Shown here in pieces: positions 45,374-55,305 of a stretch of DNA of 64,000 nt. The first letter of the stretch is position 1. The number at the start of each line of letters is the position of its first letter. The DNA comes from an uncultured Vicinamibacterales bacterium (GTDB lineage: Bacteria > Acidobacteriota > Vicinamibacteria > Vicinamibacterales > UBA8438): positions 1,073,501-1,137,500 of the forward strand of contig OY282382.1 of the NCBI GenBank assembly GCA_958295905.1, written 5' to 3'. Under the pieces are notes generated by a model. That model was not told the DNA's origin, made no database searches, and saw nothing but the letters and a program-made list of their open reading frames with translations. Made by a program: the position numbers and the translations under genes.

Positions 45374-47011
45374 CTACTCGCTCCCGCGGATCGTCGGGTA
45401 CTCGATCCCGAGCTGCTCCAGGTAGGTGTCGTATCGCGACGGGTCGTAGTAGTACTGCTCCAGGCGCGGCTTGAACGTCTCCATGATCTCCGCGTTCAAC
45501 CAGATCGCGGGCTCGTCCTGGGGCCGCAGGAACGACGTGTACTCGGTGTCCGACTTCTGGACCGTCTCGAAGTAGGAGCGGGCGTCTTCCACCAGCTCCG
45601 GGGTCATCAGGATGTCGAGCAGGGTCCGGGCGAAGACCTTGGCGCCCGCGGTGGCCCCCTTGTGCGCGATCGGCGTGGCCATGGCGATGGCCTTGTTCCA
45701 GTTGTGGCCCTGACCGCCGGCGATGTTCGCCGGGAACCGGAGCGAGACGGTCGGGACCACCCACGAGATGTCCCCGATGTCGTCCGAGCCGCCGCCCCGC
45801 CGCTGCGAATCGGGGATGTCCTGGCGGCCCCGCAGCTCCTCGCTGATCTCGGTCGAGAGCCCGCGCTCCTCGGCCCCGAGCATCTTCTGCACCGCCTTCG
45901 CCATCCGCTGGTCCGCCTCGCTCCACTTCGGCAGGCCGACGTCGAGCATGTTGGCGTGGATCGACTCGGCCAGCGGACGGTTCATGTGCTGCGGCCACGC
46001 CGCGCCGAGCACCCGGGACTCCACGGTGGTGCCGGTCATGAGGGTGGCGCCCTCCGCCATCCGGTCGCCGAGCTCCCACATGCGCATGATGCTGGGATAG
46101 TCGGTCTCGCGGAAGAAGTACCAGACCGCGGCGGTTGGAGGCACCACGTTCGGCTGATCGCCGCCGTCGGTGATGACGTAGTGCGAACGCTGCTGAATGC
46201 GGAGATGCTCGCGGCGGAAGTTCCACCCGATGTTCATCAGCTCGACGGCGTCAAGGGCGCTGCGCCCGTCCCAGGGAGAGCCGGCGCCGTGCGCGCTCTC
46301 GCCCGCGAAGAGGTACTCGACCGACACCATGCCGTTCCCGCCGCTCTCGCCCCAGCTCACCGACATGTCGCTGCTGACGTGCGAGTAGAGGACGACGTCG
46401 ACGTCGTCGAAGAGGCCCGCCTTGACGTAATGGGCCTTGGCGCCGAGCTGCTCTTCCGCGATGCCGGGCCAGATGACGAGGGTGCCGGGCAGGTTCTCCC
46501 GCTGCATGATCTTCTGCACCGCGAGGGCCGCGGTGACGTTCAGAGCCTGGCCCGAGTTGTGCCCCTCGCCGTGGCCGGGGGCGCCGGGGATGAGCGGCTC
46601 GCGGTAGGCGACGCCGGGCTTCTGCGACGCCTGGGGGATGCCGTCGACGTCGGTGCCCAGCGCGATGACCGGGGAGCCCGAGCCCCAGGTGGCCCACCAG
46701 GCGCTCGGGATGCCCGCGACACCCTTTTCCACCGCGAACCCGTGGTCCTCGAGGATGCCGGTGACGTAGCGCTGCGTCTCGAACTCCTGGAAGCCCAGCT
46801 CGTTGAAGCTGTAGATCATGTCCACCATCTGCTGGGTGAAGTCGCGGCGGCTGTCGACGTCGACGACGACCTCGGCCTTCAGCTCGGTGAGCCGCGCGGG
46901 CTCCTGCATCGTAGCGGCCGCGGTGGTGGGCGGCTCGGGCTGCGGCAGGGAGAGCAGGACGAAGGCGCCGGTGACGGCGGCGGTGGCCCAGGTGAAAGAT
47001 GCAAAGCGCAT
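45374..47011 (-). CDS. M20 amidohydrolase, AbgB-like, secreted
   Basis: 545 residues with a signal peptide (ATAAVTGAFVLLSLPQPE). M20D features: ALGTDVDGIPQASQKPGV, GHGEGHNSG (metal His), IWPGIAEEQLGAKAHYVKAG (catalytic Glu-Glu), and HVSSDMSVSWGES, as in subunit B of p-aminobenzoyl-glutamate hydrolase. It removes an acyl or glutamyl group from an amide. E. coli AbgB lacks a signal peptide and works with AbgA; no AbgA gene is adjacent here, so the substrate is open. Confidence 0.82.
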   Translation of the reverse strand: MRFASFTWATAAVTGAFVLLSLPQPEPPTTAAATMQEPARLTELKAEVVVDVDSRRDFTQQMVDMIYSFNELGFQEFETQRYVTGILEDHGFAVEKGVAGIPSAWWATWGSGSPVIALGTDVDGIPQASQKPGVAYREPLIPGAPGHGEGHNSGQALNVTAALAVQKIMQRENLPGTLVIWPGIAEEQLGAKAHYVKAGLFDDVDVVLYSHVSSDMSVSWGESGGNGMVSVEYLFAGESAHGAGSPWDGRSALDAVELMNIGWNFRREHLRIQQRSHYVITDGGDQPNVVPPTAAVWYFFRETDYPSIMRMWELGDRMAEGATLMTGTTVESRVLGAAWPQHMNRPLAESIHANMLDVGLPKWSEADQRMAKAVQKMLGAEERGLSTEISEELRGRQDIPDSQRRGGGSDDIGDISWVVPTVSLRFPANIAGGQGHNWNKAIAMATPIAHKGATAGAKVFARTLLDILMTPELVEDARSYFETVQKSDTEYTSFLRPQDEPAIWLNAEIMETFKPRLEQYYYDPSRYDTYLEQLGIEYPTIRGSE

Positions 47012-47133
47012 GGCGGATCTCCCGAAGTTGCGGTTCAGTTCGACGAGGCGGGGCGGTGTCCGTAACGACGAAGCGCCGAATACGCAATCCTATGGCATTT
47101 CGCCCGGTTCCGCATCAGGGATCCGCGCCCCGG

Positions 47134-47306
47134 CAGGGGCATCCCACGCTGACGGCGCGTGACGGCCCGCCCCCGATTCGAGGGGGCGCCACTGTCTTGC
47201 CGACCGGCCGGCGCCGCGTGAGACCCGCGATTCCGCACGTCCGGAGCCCCAGGACCCGCCACGATGCTGCCTGCGCACGGCGGTGGCGGAGCGTGGGATG
47301 GTCCTG
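47134..47306 (+). mobile_element. MITE family A, copy 3
   Basis: 173 bp, ends CAGGGGCATCCCACGCT and AGCGTGGGATGGTCCTG, flanked on both sides by GCGCCCCGG (perfect 9-bp duplication). It fills much of the gap between the AbgB-like gene and mtaB. Nothing else recognisable is in the gap 47012-47384. Confidence 0.9.
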
Positions 47307-47384
47307 GCGCCCCGGCCGCGCATGCGGTCGGTTGCTCGCTCTCCGGCCGCTGGTGAGAGAATGGATCGCGAGAAAGGAGCCGCC

Positions 47385-48647
47385 TTGCGCTACGCCGTCA
47401 CGACGTTCGGGTGCCGCGTCAACCAGGCCGATTCCCTGCAGATGGAGCTGCGGCTCCGTGCCCGCGGGGCCACCCCGGCGCCCGTCGCCGACGCCGACGT
47501 GGTGGTCGTCAACAGTTGCTCGGTGACCGCGGCCGCGGATCAGGGCGTCCGGCAGACGCTGCGGCGGGTGGCGCGGGAGAATCCGGACGCGCGGGTGATC
47601 GCGACCGGCTGCTATGCGACCCGCGCCGGCCACGAGATCGCGGGGTTGCCGGGGGCGCCCGAGGTGGTGCCGAACGACGACAAGGAGACGATCGTCGATC
47701 GGCTGTTGCCCGGCGGGGGCACTACCGCCGACCGCTTTGGGGACGGTCCCGGCGCGTGCGGCGCCCTGATCTCGCCGGGGAACATCGGCCGCGTGGCGTT
47801 CATGTTGCGGGTGCAGACCGGGTGCGACGAGGCCTGCGCCTATTGCATCATCCCCTCGACGCGGGGCCGCGGGCGCAGCCTCGACCACCGGCACGTGCTG
47901 TCCGCCATCCGCCGCGCGGCCGAGAGCGGGTTCAACGAGGTGGTGCTGAACGGGGTCCATCTCGGGTCCTACGGGCGCGATCTGGACCCGCCGTCCTCCC
48001 TGACGGCGCTGCTCCGGGCTGTCGACGGCCATCCGTCCGACGTGACCTGCCGCATCAGCTCGCTCGAGCCGATGGACTGTCCGGCGGAGCTGATCGATCT
48101 GGTCGCCTCCAGCGGGCGGTTCGCGCCGCACTTCCACCTGCCGCTGCAGCATGGCAGCGACGCGATGCTGCGGCGCATGCGGCGTCCCTACACCCTGGAC
48201 GGCTACCGGCGTGTCGTGGACCGGGTGCGCGGCCGGCTGCCCCAGGCGGCGATCGGCGCCGATCTCATCGCGGGGTTCCCCGGGGAACGGGACGAGGACG
48301 CGCGCCGCACCCTGGATTACGTGGCCGCGAGCCCCCTGACCTATCTGCACGTTTTTCCCTACTCGCCCCGCGAGGGGACCGAGGCGTGCGGGCTCCCGGA
48401 CCGGGTGCCGGGACCGGTCGTGCGGGAACGGGCGCGGGCCCTCCGCGACGCCGGCGCCGATCTCGCGCGCCGGTTCCGCGGGCGGCAGGTCGGCGCGGTG
48501 CGGCCCGGCCTGACCCTCGACGGGGGCGCGGTCGTCGCGACCGACAACTACCTGAAGGTGCCGGTGCCGCCCCGCGGCGGCGCCAACCAGCGGGTCCGAG
48601 TGCGGATTACCGGAGCCGAACCCCTCGCCGGCGTGCTGGTGTCCTGA
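47385..48647 (+). CDS. mtaB: tRNA t6A37 C2-methylthiotransferase MtaB
   Basis: 420 residues. The UPF0004 N-terminal part binds a cluster with FGCRVNQ, NSCSVT and TGCYA; the radical SAM motif is GCDEACAYCIIPSTRG (CxxxCxxC); a TRAM domain ends the protein. It adds a methylthio group to t6A37 in tRNAs that read ANN codons. I chose TTG 47385, since AAAGGAG lies 6 nt upstream and the product then begins RYAVTTFGCRVNQ as in the family; the in-frame ATG at 47361 lacks a ribosome site. Confidence 0.88.
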   Translation: MRYAVTTFGCRVNQADSLQMELRLRARGATPAPVADADVVVVNSCSVTAAADQGVRQTLRRVARENPDARVIATGCYATRAGHEIAGLPGAPEVVPNDDKETIVDRLLPGGGTTADRFGDGPGACGALISPGNIGRVAFMLRVQTGCDEACAYCIIPSTRGRGRSLDHRHVLSAIRRAAESGFNEVVLNGVHLGSYGRDLDPPSSLTALLRAVDGHPSDVTCRISSLEPMDCPAELIDLVASSGRFAPHFHLPLQHGSDAMLRRMRRPYTLDGYRRVVDRVRGRLPQAAIGADLIAGFPGERDEDARRTLDYVAASPLTYLHVFPYSPREGTEACGLPDRVPGPVVRERARALRDAGADLARRFRGRQVGAVRPGLTLDGGAVVATDNYLKVPVPPRGGANQRVRVRITGAEPLAGVLVS

Positions 48648-48795
48648 CGCCGCCGGGCGGGTTCGTTTTGGCGCGCTCCTTGCTTCACGCCGAGTGTCCG
48701 CTGCGCGGGGCATGAGTGGCTGCGCGGCTCGGGGTGTGTCCGTGCCGGTGTGTGCGATACTGGCGGGGCCGGTCGTGGTACAGGGGCGTGACATC

Positions 48796-49371
48796 GTGAA
48801 CACCGAGCTCATCACCCTCGTCGTCGGCATTCTGACGCTGGCCGGGGGGCAGATCGCGGCGGTGCTGGTTCTCGTCGGCCGGATGGATCGGCAGACAGAC
48901 CAGATGAACCAGCGCTTCGACGGCTTCAACGAGAACGTCAACCGGCGTTTCGACGGCGTCAACCAGCGCTTCGACGGTGTCCACGAGAGCGTCAACCAGC
49001 GCTTCGACGGTGTCAACCAGCGTTTCGACGACATCAACGAGAGCGTCAACCAGCGTTTCGACGACATCAACGAGAGCGTCAACCGGCGCTTCGACGGTGT
49101 CAACCAGCGTTTCGACGACATCAACGAGAGCGTCAACCAGCGTTTCGACGGCTTCAACGAGAGCGTCAACCGGCGCTTCGACGGTGTCAACCAGCGTTTC
49201 GACGACATCAACGAGAGCGTCAACCAGCGTTTCGACGGCTTCAACGAGAGCGTTAACCAGCGTTTCGACGGCATGAGCCGCGAGTTCACGGATCTGCGCG
49301 AGCGGATGGTGCGGCTGGAAGGCGCCCTGGAAGGCTTCATCGCCGACCGTCGTGATCGGGACGTCGCGTGA
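48796..49371 (+). CDS. Membrane-anchored coiled coil built of 11-residue repeats
   Basis: 191 residues from GTG 48796. An N-terminal membrane helix (LITLVVGILTLAGGQIAAVLVLVG) is followed by about a dozen 11-residue units of the type VNQRFDGVNES or VNQRFDDINES (about 40-155), then FTDLRERMVRLEGALEGFI. The periodicity predicts a hendecad coiled coil on one side of the membrane. The DNA repeats are nearly identical (33-bp units), so the number of units is likely variable. Similar proteins are known as hypothetical proteins; I can give no function. The upstream gene is mtaB; the next gene starts 52 bp downstream. Confidence 0.75.
   Translation: MNTELITLVVGILTLAGGQIAAVLVLVGRMDRQTDQMNQRFDGFNENVNRRFDGVNQRFDGVHESVNQRFDGVNQRFDDINESVNQRFDDINESVNRRFDGVNQRFDDINESVNQRFDGFNESVNRRFDGVNQRFDDINESVNQRFDGFNESVNQRFDGMSREFTDLRERMVRLEGALEGFIADRRDRDVA
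48900..49270 (+). repeat. Coding minisatellite, 33-bp unit
   Basis: Tandem units close to GTCAACCAGCGTTTCGACG followed by (A/G)(C/T)ATCAACGAGAGC, about eleven in a row with few substitutions (GGTGTC, GACATC and GGCTTC variants). They code the coiled coil of the gene at 48796. Confidence 0.9.
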
Positions 49372-49423
49372 TTGCGAGCCTGCGTCGGCGCCCCGTCGAG
49401 TCCACATCAGCAGGGTGCGCACC

Positions 49424-51403
49424 ATGAGAATGTCGACGTTTTCGGTCGTCTGCCTGGCTGCGGGGCTGATGGCGCCCGCTTCCGCGCGCGCCCAGCACGG
49501 CGCCGCCGCCGCCGGCGAATGGCGTGTGTATGCCGGCGATCAGGGCAGCACCAAGTACTCGTCGCTGGACCAGATAGACGCGACGAACTTCGAGGACCTG
49601 CGCGTCGCGTGGCGCTGGCGGTCGGCCGACGCCTCGGTCGATCTCGAGGCGTTGCGCGAGCGGCAGGGACCGGTCTCGATCCGGGGGTTCCAGGTGACGC
49701 CGCTGATGATCGGCGGCACCCTCTACCTGTCGACGGCGATGTATCAGGTGGCGGCCATCGATGCCGGCACCGGCGAGGTCCGCTGGGTGTACGACCCGCA
49801 GGTGTACGCGGGCGGTCGGCCGACGCACGGCTACGGGTCGCGCGGTATCGCCTACTGGGCCGACGACGAGAGCGGCGACGAGCGCATCTTCTGGGGCACC
49901 AGCGAGGGTTGGCTGCACGCGGTCGACGCGAAGACCGGGCAGCCGGCTCCCGGTTTCGGCGCCAACGGCCGCGTGGACCTGACCGAGGGCATTCCCCGTG
50001 CGGACCGGGGCGACGTGAACTACCAGGGGCGCAACCTGCTCGGGGTCAAGTCGCCGCCGGTGGTCCTGCGCGACGTCGTCGTCACCCCGACGATCATCTC
50101 CGACTTCGTCATCCGCAAGGAGGCGCCGCCGGGCTGGGTGAAGGGCATCGACGCCCGCACCGGCGACACCCGGTGGGTCTTCCGCACGGTGCCGCAGGCG
50201 GACGACTTCGGGGCCGATACCTGGCTGAACGAATCGTGGCGCTACTCGGGGAACGCGAACATCTGGCCCCCGATGAGCGCCGACGAGGAGACCGGGTACG
50301 TCTTTCTACCGATCGGCACCCCCACGAGCGACTACTACGGCGGGCACCGTCTGGGCGACAACCTGTTCGCCGAGAGCCTCGTCGCTGTCGACATCGAAAC
50401 GGGGCAGCGCATGTGGCACTTCCAGGCGGTGCATCACGGCGTGTGGGACTACGACTTTCCGGCCGCCCCGAACCTCGTCGACATCACCGTCGACGAACGC
50501 CCCATCAAGGCGATCGCCCAGGTGAGCAAGCAAGGGTTTACGTATGTCTTCGACCGGGTGACCGGCGACCCGGTGTGGCCGATCGAAGAGAGGCCGGTCG
50601 AGACCGACACCGACCTCGAGGGCGAGGTGCTGTCGCCGACCCAGCCGTTTCCGACGAAGCCGCCCCCGTTCGAGTACCAGGGCGTCGGCATCGACGATCT
50701 CGTCGACTTCACCCCGGAGATCCGGGCCCTGGCCGTCGAGGCGGTGCGGAACTTCCGGCTTGGACCCCTCTTCACGCCGCCGATGCTCAGCGTGGAGGGC
50801 GGGCTGCAGGGCACGATTCAGCGGCCCCACATCGCGGGCGGGGCGAGTTGGAGCGGGGCTGCGGTCGACCCCGAGACGGGGATGCTGTACGTGCCCTCCG
50901 AGAACCGTTTCTCGGTGTTGAAGTACTACACGCCGGACCCTGCCGAGGGCGGCAACCTGCGCTATACCCAGGCCGACTTCGACAGCGGCACCCAGCCCGT
51001 CCTGCCCCAGGGCCTCCCGCTGCTGAAGCCGCCGTATTCGCGCATGACCGCCATCGACCTGAACACCGGCGAACACGCGTGGATGCAGCCGAACGGCGAC
51101 GGCGACCGCCTGCGCAACCATCCGCGGTTGCGCGATCTCGATCTGCCGCCGCTCGGCGGCGAAGGCCACGGCGGTCCGCTGCTGACCCGGACCCTGCTCG
51201 TCAGCGCGCTGTCCGCCGGCGGGTCCGACGGAGGGCCGAGGCTGGTGGCGCGCGACAAGGCGACGGGCGAAATACTCGGCTCGCTCGACCTGCCGGCCGG
51301 CGCCATCGGCACCCCGATGACCTATCTGCACGAGGGAGCGCAGTACATTGCGCTGACGGTCGGCGGCGAGGTGCCGGAGCTGATCGCGTTGCGCCTGCCG
51401 TGA
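49424..51403 (+). CDS. Secreted PQQ-dependent dehydrogenase-like beta-propeller protein
   Basis: 659 residues with a signal peptide (SVVCLAAGLMAPASARAQ). It has eight-bladed quinoprotein features: W-motif blades such as AIDAGTGEVRWVYDP and VDIETGQRMWHFQAVHHGVWDYD, the quinate/glucose type segment WPPMSADEETGYVFLPIGTPTSDYYGG, and KAIAQVSKQGFTYVFDRVTG. These enzymes oxidise an alcohol or sugar with PQQ in the periplasm. No haem domain is attached, so electrons must go to another carrier. ATG 49430 is an alternative start. The gene following is convergent. Confidence 0.8.
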   Translation: MRMSTFSVVCLAAGLMAPASARAQHGAAAAGEWRVYAGDQGSTKYSSLDQIDATNFEDLRVAWRWRSADASVDLEALRERQGPVSIRGFQVTPLMIGGTLYLSTAMYQVAAIDAGTGEVRWVYDPQVYAGGRPTHGYGSRGIAYWADDESGDERIFWGTSEGWLHAVDAKTGQPAPGFGANGRVDLTEGIPRADRGDVNYQGRNLLGVKSPPVVLRDVVVTPTIISDFVIRKEAPPGWVKGIDARTGDTRWVFRTVPQADDFGADTWLNESWRYSGNANIWPPMSADEETGYVFLPIGTPTSDYYGGHRLGDNLFAESLVAVDIETGQRMWHFQAVHHGVWDYDFPAAPNLVDITVDERPIKAIAQVSKQGFTYVFDRVTGDPVWPIEERPVETDTDLEGEVLSPTQPFPTKPPPFEYQGVGIDDLVDFTPEIRALAVEAVRNFRLGPLFTPPMLSVEGGLQGTIQRPHIAGGASWSGAAVDPETGMLYVPSENRFSVLKYYTPDPAEGGNLRYTQADFDSGTQPVLPQGLPLLKPPYSRMTAIDLNTGEHAWMQPNGDGDRLRNHPRLRDLDLPPLGGEGHGGPLLTRTLLVSALSAGGSDGGPRLVARDKATGEILGSLDLPAGAIGTPMTYLHEGAQYIALTVGGEVPELIALRLP

Positions 51404-51451
51404 GACCTCAGGAGCCGGTGGAGAACCCCGCGCTGCGCCGAGACCGGCGAG

Positions 51452-51504
51452 GCGCAGGATGCATCGCCGGTCGAACGCGGCGGCGCCTTTCGCCACTGGT
51501 CCTG
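51452..51504 (+). repeat. Family C repeat, copy 4
   Basis: GCGCAGGATGCATCGCCGG, GTCGAACGCGGC, then TTTCGCCACTGGTCCTG; weaker match at the right end. Lies in the convergent gap between the PQQ gene and rlmN. Confidence 0.55.
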
Positions 51505-51606
51505 GGGACGCTCGCGGGCATTACCTTGCCGTGCGCCACGCGCGCCAACCTGCAGACCGGGCTGCGCTGGGGTGCAGTTGGCGCAACTTCATGTCGATCA
51601 CCGTCC

Positions 51607-52689
<1,083 letters not shown>

Positions 52690-52888
52690 GCATCAACGGT
52701 ACCATGCCGCCTCCGGCGGTTGATGCGTGAGGCGGTTCCGTGTTACCATGCGATTCGTCGTTGCCATCACGTAATTATCTCTGTCAAAACGATTTACGTC
52801 AGGAGCCCGTGGCGAAACGGCGGGGGGCTTTTCTCCCGCGCTCCCAGCGTCGGCGGGGGGGCGTCGACGGCGGACGGGCTGTATCACC

Positions 52889-54148
52889 ATGATTGTCTGC
52901 GAGCAGTTCGACAACGGATTGCGCCTGTTGACCGAGCCCATGCCCGGTGTGCGCTCCGTCAGCTTCGGGGTTTGGCTGACCCGCGGGTCGCGCCACGAGC
53001 GCGCGGCGCACTCCGGCATCGCGCACCTCGTCGAGCACATGGTCTTCAAGGGCACGGCGACGCGATCGGCGCAGGACATCGCGCAGGAGATCGACTCGAT
53101 CGGCGGCCAGCTCGATGCGTTCACGGCCAAGGAGTGCGCGAGCTACTACGTCAAGGTGCTCGACGAGCATCTGCCCCGCGCCGTCGACGTGCTGGCCGAC
53201 ATGCTGCTCCATCCGGCGTTCGATTCCGAGGAGATCACGCGCGAGAAGAAGGTCGTGCTCGAAGAGATCAAGATGGTGGAGGATACGCCCGACGATCTCG
53301 TGCACGAGCTCTTCACCCAGCGCTTCTGGTCCGGGCATCCCTTGGGCCGTCCGATTCTGGGCGTGCCCGACACCGTCGGCCCGCTCGACAGCGCCACCCT
53401 CCGGGACTACTTCAAGCGGGTCTATACGGCCGGGAACTTGGTGATCGCAGCGGCGGGCAACGTCGAGCACGAGGCGGTCCGCAAACTGGTGGCCGAGGCG
53501 TTCGCGGACGTACCCGCGAACGGCGAGGCCGTCCCGCTCACCCCGCCGACGGCGGTGCCCGGGCTGACGGTGCGCGACAAGGCGATCGAACAATGTCACG
53601 TCTGTCTGGGGGTGGACGGGTATCCCCAGCAGCACGACGACCGGTACGTCTGCTACCTGCTGAACATCGTGCTCGGCGGCTCGATGAGCTCGCGGCTCTT
53701 CCAGAACATCCGCGAGCGGCGGGGGCTCGCCTACGCCGTCAGCAGCGGCATGGTCTCCTACCAGGACGGCGGCGCGCTGACGATCTACGCCGGCTGTGAC
53801 GCGGACGCGGTCCGCGAGGTCATCGATCTCGTCGTTGCGGAGCTGCAGGATCTGCGCAACAACCTCATCTCGGCCGAGGAGCTGCGTCGAGCGCAGGACC
53901 ACCTCAAGGGCAGTCTGGTCCTGAGTCTCGAGAGCTCCGCGAGTCGGATGTCGCACATGGCGCGCCAGCAGATGTACTTCGGCCGGCAATTCACCCTGGA
54001 AGATACGCTGCGGGGGGTCGAGGCCGTTACCCTGGACGACGTCCGGCGCGTGGCGCGCGACCTGCTGCCGCCGGGAGCGCTCTCGGCGACGGTGCTCGGT
54101 CCGGTGAACGGAATTCAGCTCGGTGACGAGCAGCTTGCCCTCGCCTAG
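52889..54148 (+). CDS. M16-family zinc peptidase (processing peptidase-like)
   Basis: 419 residues. The inverted zinc motif HLVEH (46-50) lies in SGIAHLVEHMVFKGT, with the distal glutamate about 75 residues later (EEIKMVEDTPDDLVHELF). The C-terminal half-domain has VMVGLGSSMSSRLFQ-like NIVLGGSMSSRLFQNIRERRGLAYAVSS. There is no signal peptide, so the enzyme acts in the cytoplasm like the single-chain bacterial processing peptidases (PqqL/YmxG group). The stop TAG at 54146-54148 lies in the first bases of a small candidate element. Confidence 0.9.
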   Translation: MIVCEQFDNGLRLLTEPMPGVRSVSFGVWLTRGSRHERAAHSGIAHLVEHMVFKGTATRSAQDIAQEIDSIGGQLDAFTAKECASYYVKVLDEHLPRAVDVLADMLLHPAFDSEEITREKKVVLEEIKMVEDTPDDLVHELFTQRFWSGHPLGRPILGVPDTVGPLDSATLRDYFKRVYTAGNLVIAAAGNVEHEAVRKLVAEAFADVPANGEAVPLTPPTAVPGLTVRDKAIEQCHVCLGVDGYPQQHDDRYVCYLLNIVLGGSMSSRLFQNIRERRGLAYAVSSGMVSYQDGGALTIYAGCDADAVREVIDLVVAELQDLRNNLISAEELRRAQDHLKGSLVLSLESSASRMSHMARQQMYFGRQFTLEDTLRGVEAVTLDDVRRVARDLLPPGALSATVLGPVNGIQLGDEQLALA

Positions 54149-54277
54149 TGGTCCGTCACGTCATAAGTTTCGGACAAACAGACTTGGGTCGAACGACGTA
54201 TTTCTTCTGCATAGGACTCTTGCGGTTCGAGGTGAGTGCCCCCGGCGGCCCTATTTTTAGTCGTGGCGATGCACTAG
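54147..54277. mobile_element. Small AT-richer candidate element at the end of the M16 gene
   Basis: About 131 bp from CTAGTGGTCCGTCACG to GATGCACTAG, with short inverted ends (CTAGTG/CACTAG) and internal GC much lower than its surroundings. It contains TCATAAGTTTCGGACA. The right-hand end GGCGATGCACTAG recurs at 19725-19737 at the end of the acyltransferase gene. No coding frame. Confidence 0.4.
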
Positions 54278-54300
54278 GAGTCTGCGGCGCAGACTCCTAG
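54274..54300. terminator. Perfect 13-bp inverted repeat, family B hairpin
   Basis: CTAGGAGTCTGCG, one G, CGCAGACTCCTAG. The arms match the family B stem (GGAGTCTGCG / CGCxGACTCC) with the loop side deleted. It lies 126 bp after the M16 stop and could end transcription or stabilise the 3' end; no U tract follows. Confidence 0.55.
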
Positions 54301-54447
54301 GCGCTGCCGTGGGCCGATTTGAACGCGCCATCGCGGGCCGGATCAACGGCTGTATTCTGTATTGAACTTGAGGGACACCCCACGGGTTCCACGCAAGAGC
54401 TCCGCGCGGTTGCGCATGGCTTCCGGGAGTCTGGCCCGGCCCGTGTG

Positions 54448-55305
54448 ATGCCTGTCCTGCTGACGGTCCTCGGCAGCGGGAGCGCGGGGAACGCGACGCT
54501 GCTGCAGTACGGCGAGGCGCGGATGCTCATCGACGTCGGGCTGAGTTGCCGGGAGACGACCCGTCGGCTGCGCGCGATCGGGGTGGCGCCGGAGCGTGTC
54601 ACCGCCGTCGTCATCACCCACGCCCACGGCGATCACACGCGGGGCGCGGCCCGGTTCTCCCGCCGCTACCGGATACCGGTGCATGCGACCGCGGCCACGC
54701 GCGCGATCTGGCCCGACGCCGGCGTTTGGTCCTGGGGCGGGCTCGATTGCGACGTGCCGGCGGACATCGGCGGCTTCCGCGTCACCCCGTTCGAGGTGTC
54801 CCACGACGCCGACGCCGAGACGGTGGCGTTTCACATCGAGACGGCGGCCGGGGGCATCGGGTTCGCGACCGACATCGGCATGACGACCTCCGCCCTGCGG
54901 ACCCGGTTCCGGCCGTGCCGCCTGCTGGTGATGGAGTCGAACCATGCGGCCGATCTGCTGCAGGTTGGTCCGTACTCGGCGTCTACGAAGGCGCGCATCG
55001 CCGGAGAGCGCGGGCATCTGTCGAACGAGGCGCTCGCGCGGTTCATTCGCGAGGACCTCGGGGCCTCGGTCGAGTGCGTGGTGCTGGCCCACCTCAGCCG
55101 GGTGAACAATCTGCCGGAGATCGCCGCGCTGACGTGCCGGGAGGCCCTGGAGGCTTCCGGCCGGTCCGATGTCCGGGTCGTCGTATCCCACCAGGATCGC
55201 GTGACGGAGACCGTGCGCCTCGACGTCCGACCCGCGCGCTCCGGCTCCGACCTCTTCCCGGGGCGCCAGATCGCCTTGCCGTTTCAGGTGCCCGCAACGT
55301 CATGA
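54448..55305 (+). CDS. Metallo-beta-lactamase fold hydrolase (YycJ/WalJ-like)
   Basis: 285 residues from ATG 54448. The MBL signature ITHAHGDHTRG (HxHxDH) and later FATDIGMTTSALRTRF with the aspartate ligand, VMESNHA and LAHLSRVNN (last histidine) are intact. The layout (LTVLGSGSAGNATLLQYG at the N-terminus) is that of YycJ/WalJ, exonuclease-like proteins. The stop overlaps the purB start (ATGA), so it is the first gene of the purine operon. The frame upstream of 54448 is not supported. Confidence 0.85.
   Translation: MPVLLTVLGSGSAGNATLLQYGEARMLIDVGLSCRETTRRLRAIGVAPERVTAVVITHAHGDHTRGAARFSRRYRIPVHATAATRAIWPDAGVWSWGGLDCDVPADIGGFRVTPFEVSHDADAETVAFHIETAAGGIGFATDIGMTTSALRTRFRPCRLLVMESNHAADLLQVGPYSASTKARIAGERGHLSNEALARFIREDLGASVECVVLAHLSRVNNLPEIAALTCREALEASGRSDVRVVVSHQDRVTETVRLDVRPARSGSDLFPGRQIALPFQVPATS

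Noticed and set aside
42634..45474. Long plus-strand frame opposite the GH/GT2 fusion
   Set aside because: No recognisable motif, skewed composition, and complete antisense overlap with a gene that has clear catalytic motifs.
48900..49270. 33-bp tandem repeat as CRISPR or recombination site
   Set aside because: No spacers; the units are in frame and code a continuous coiled coil.
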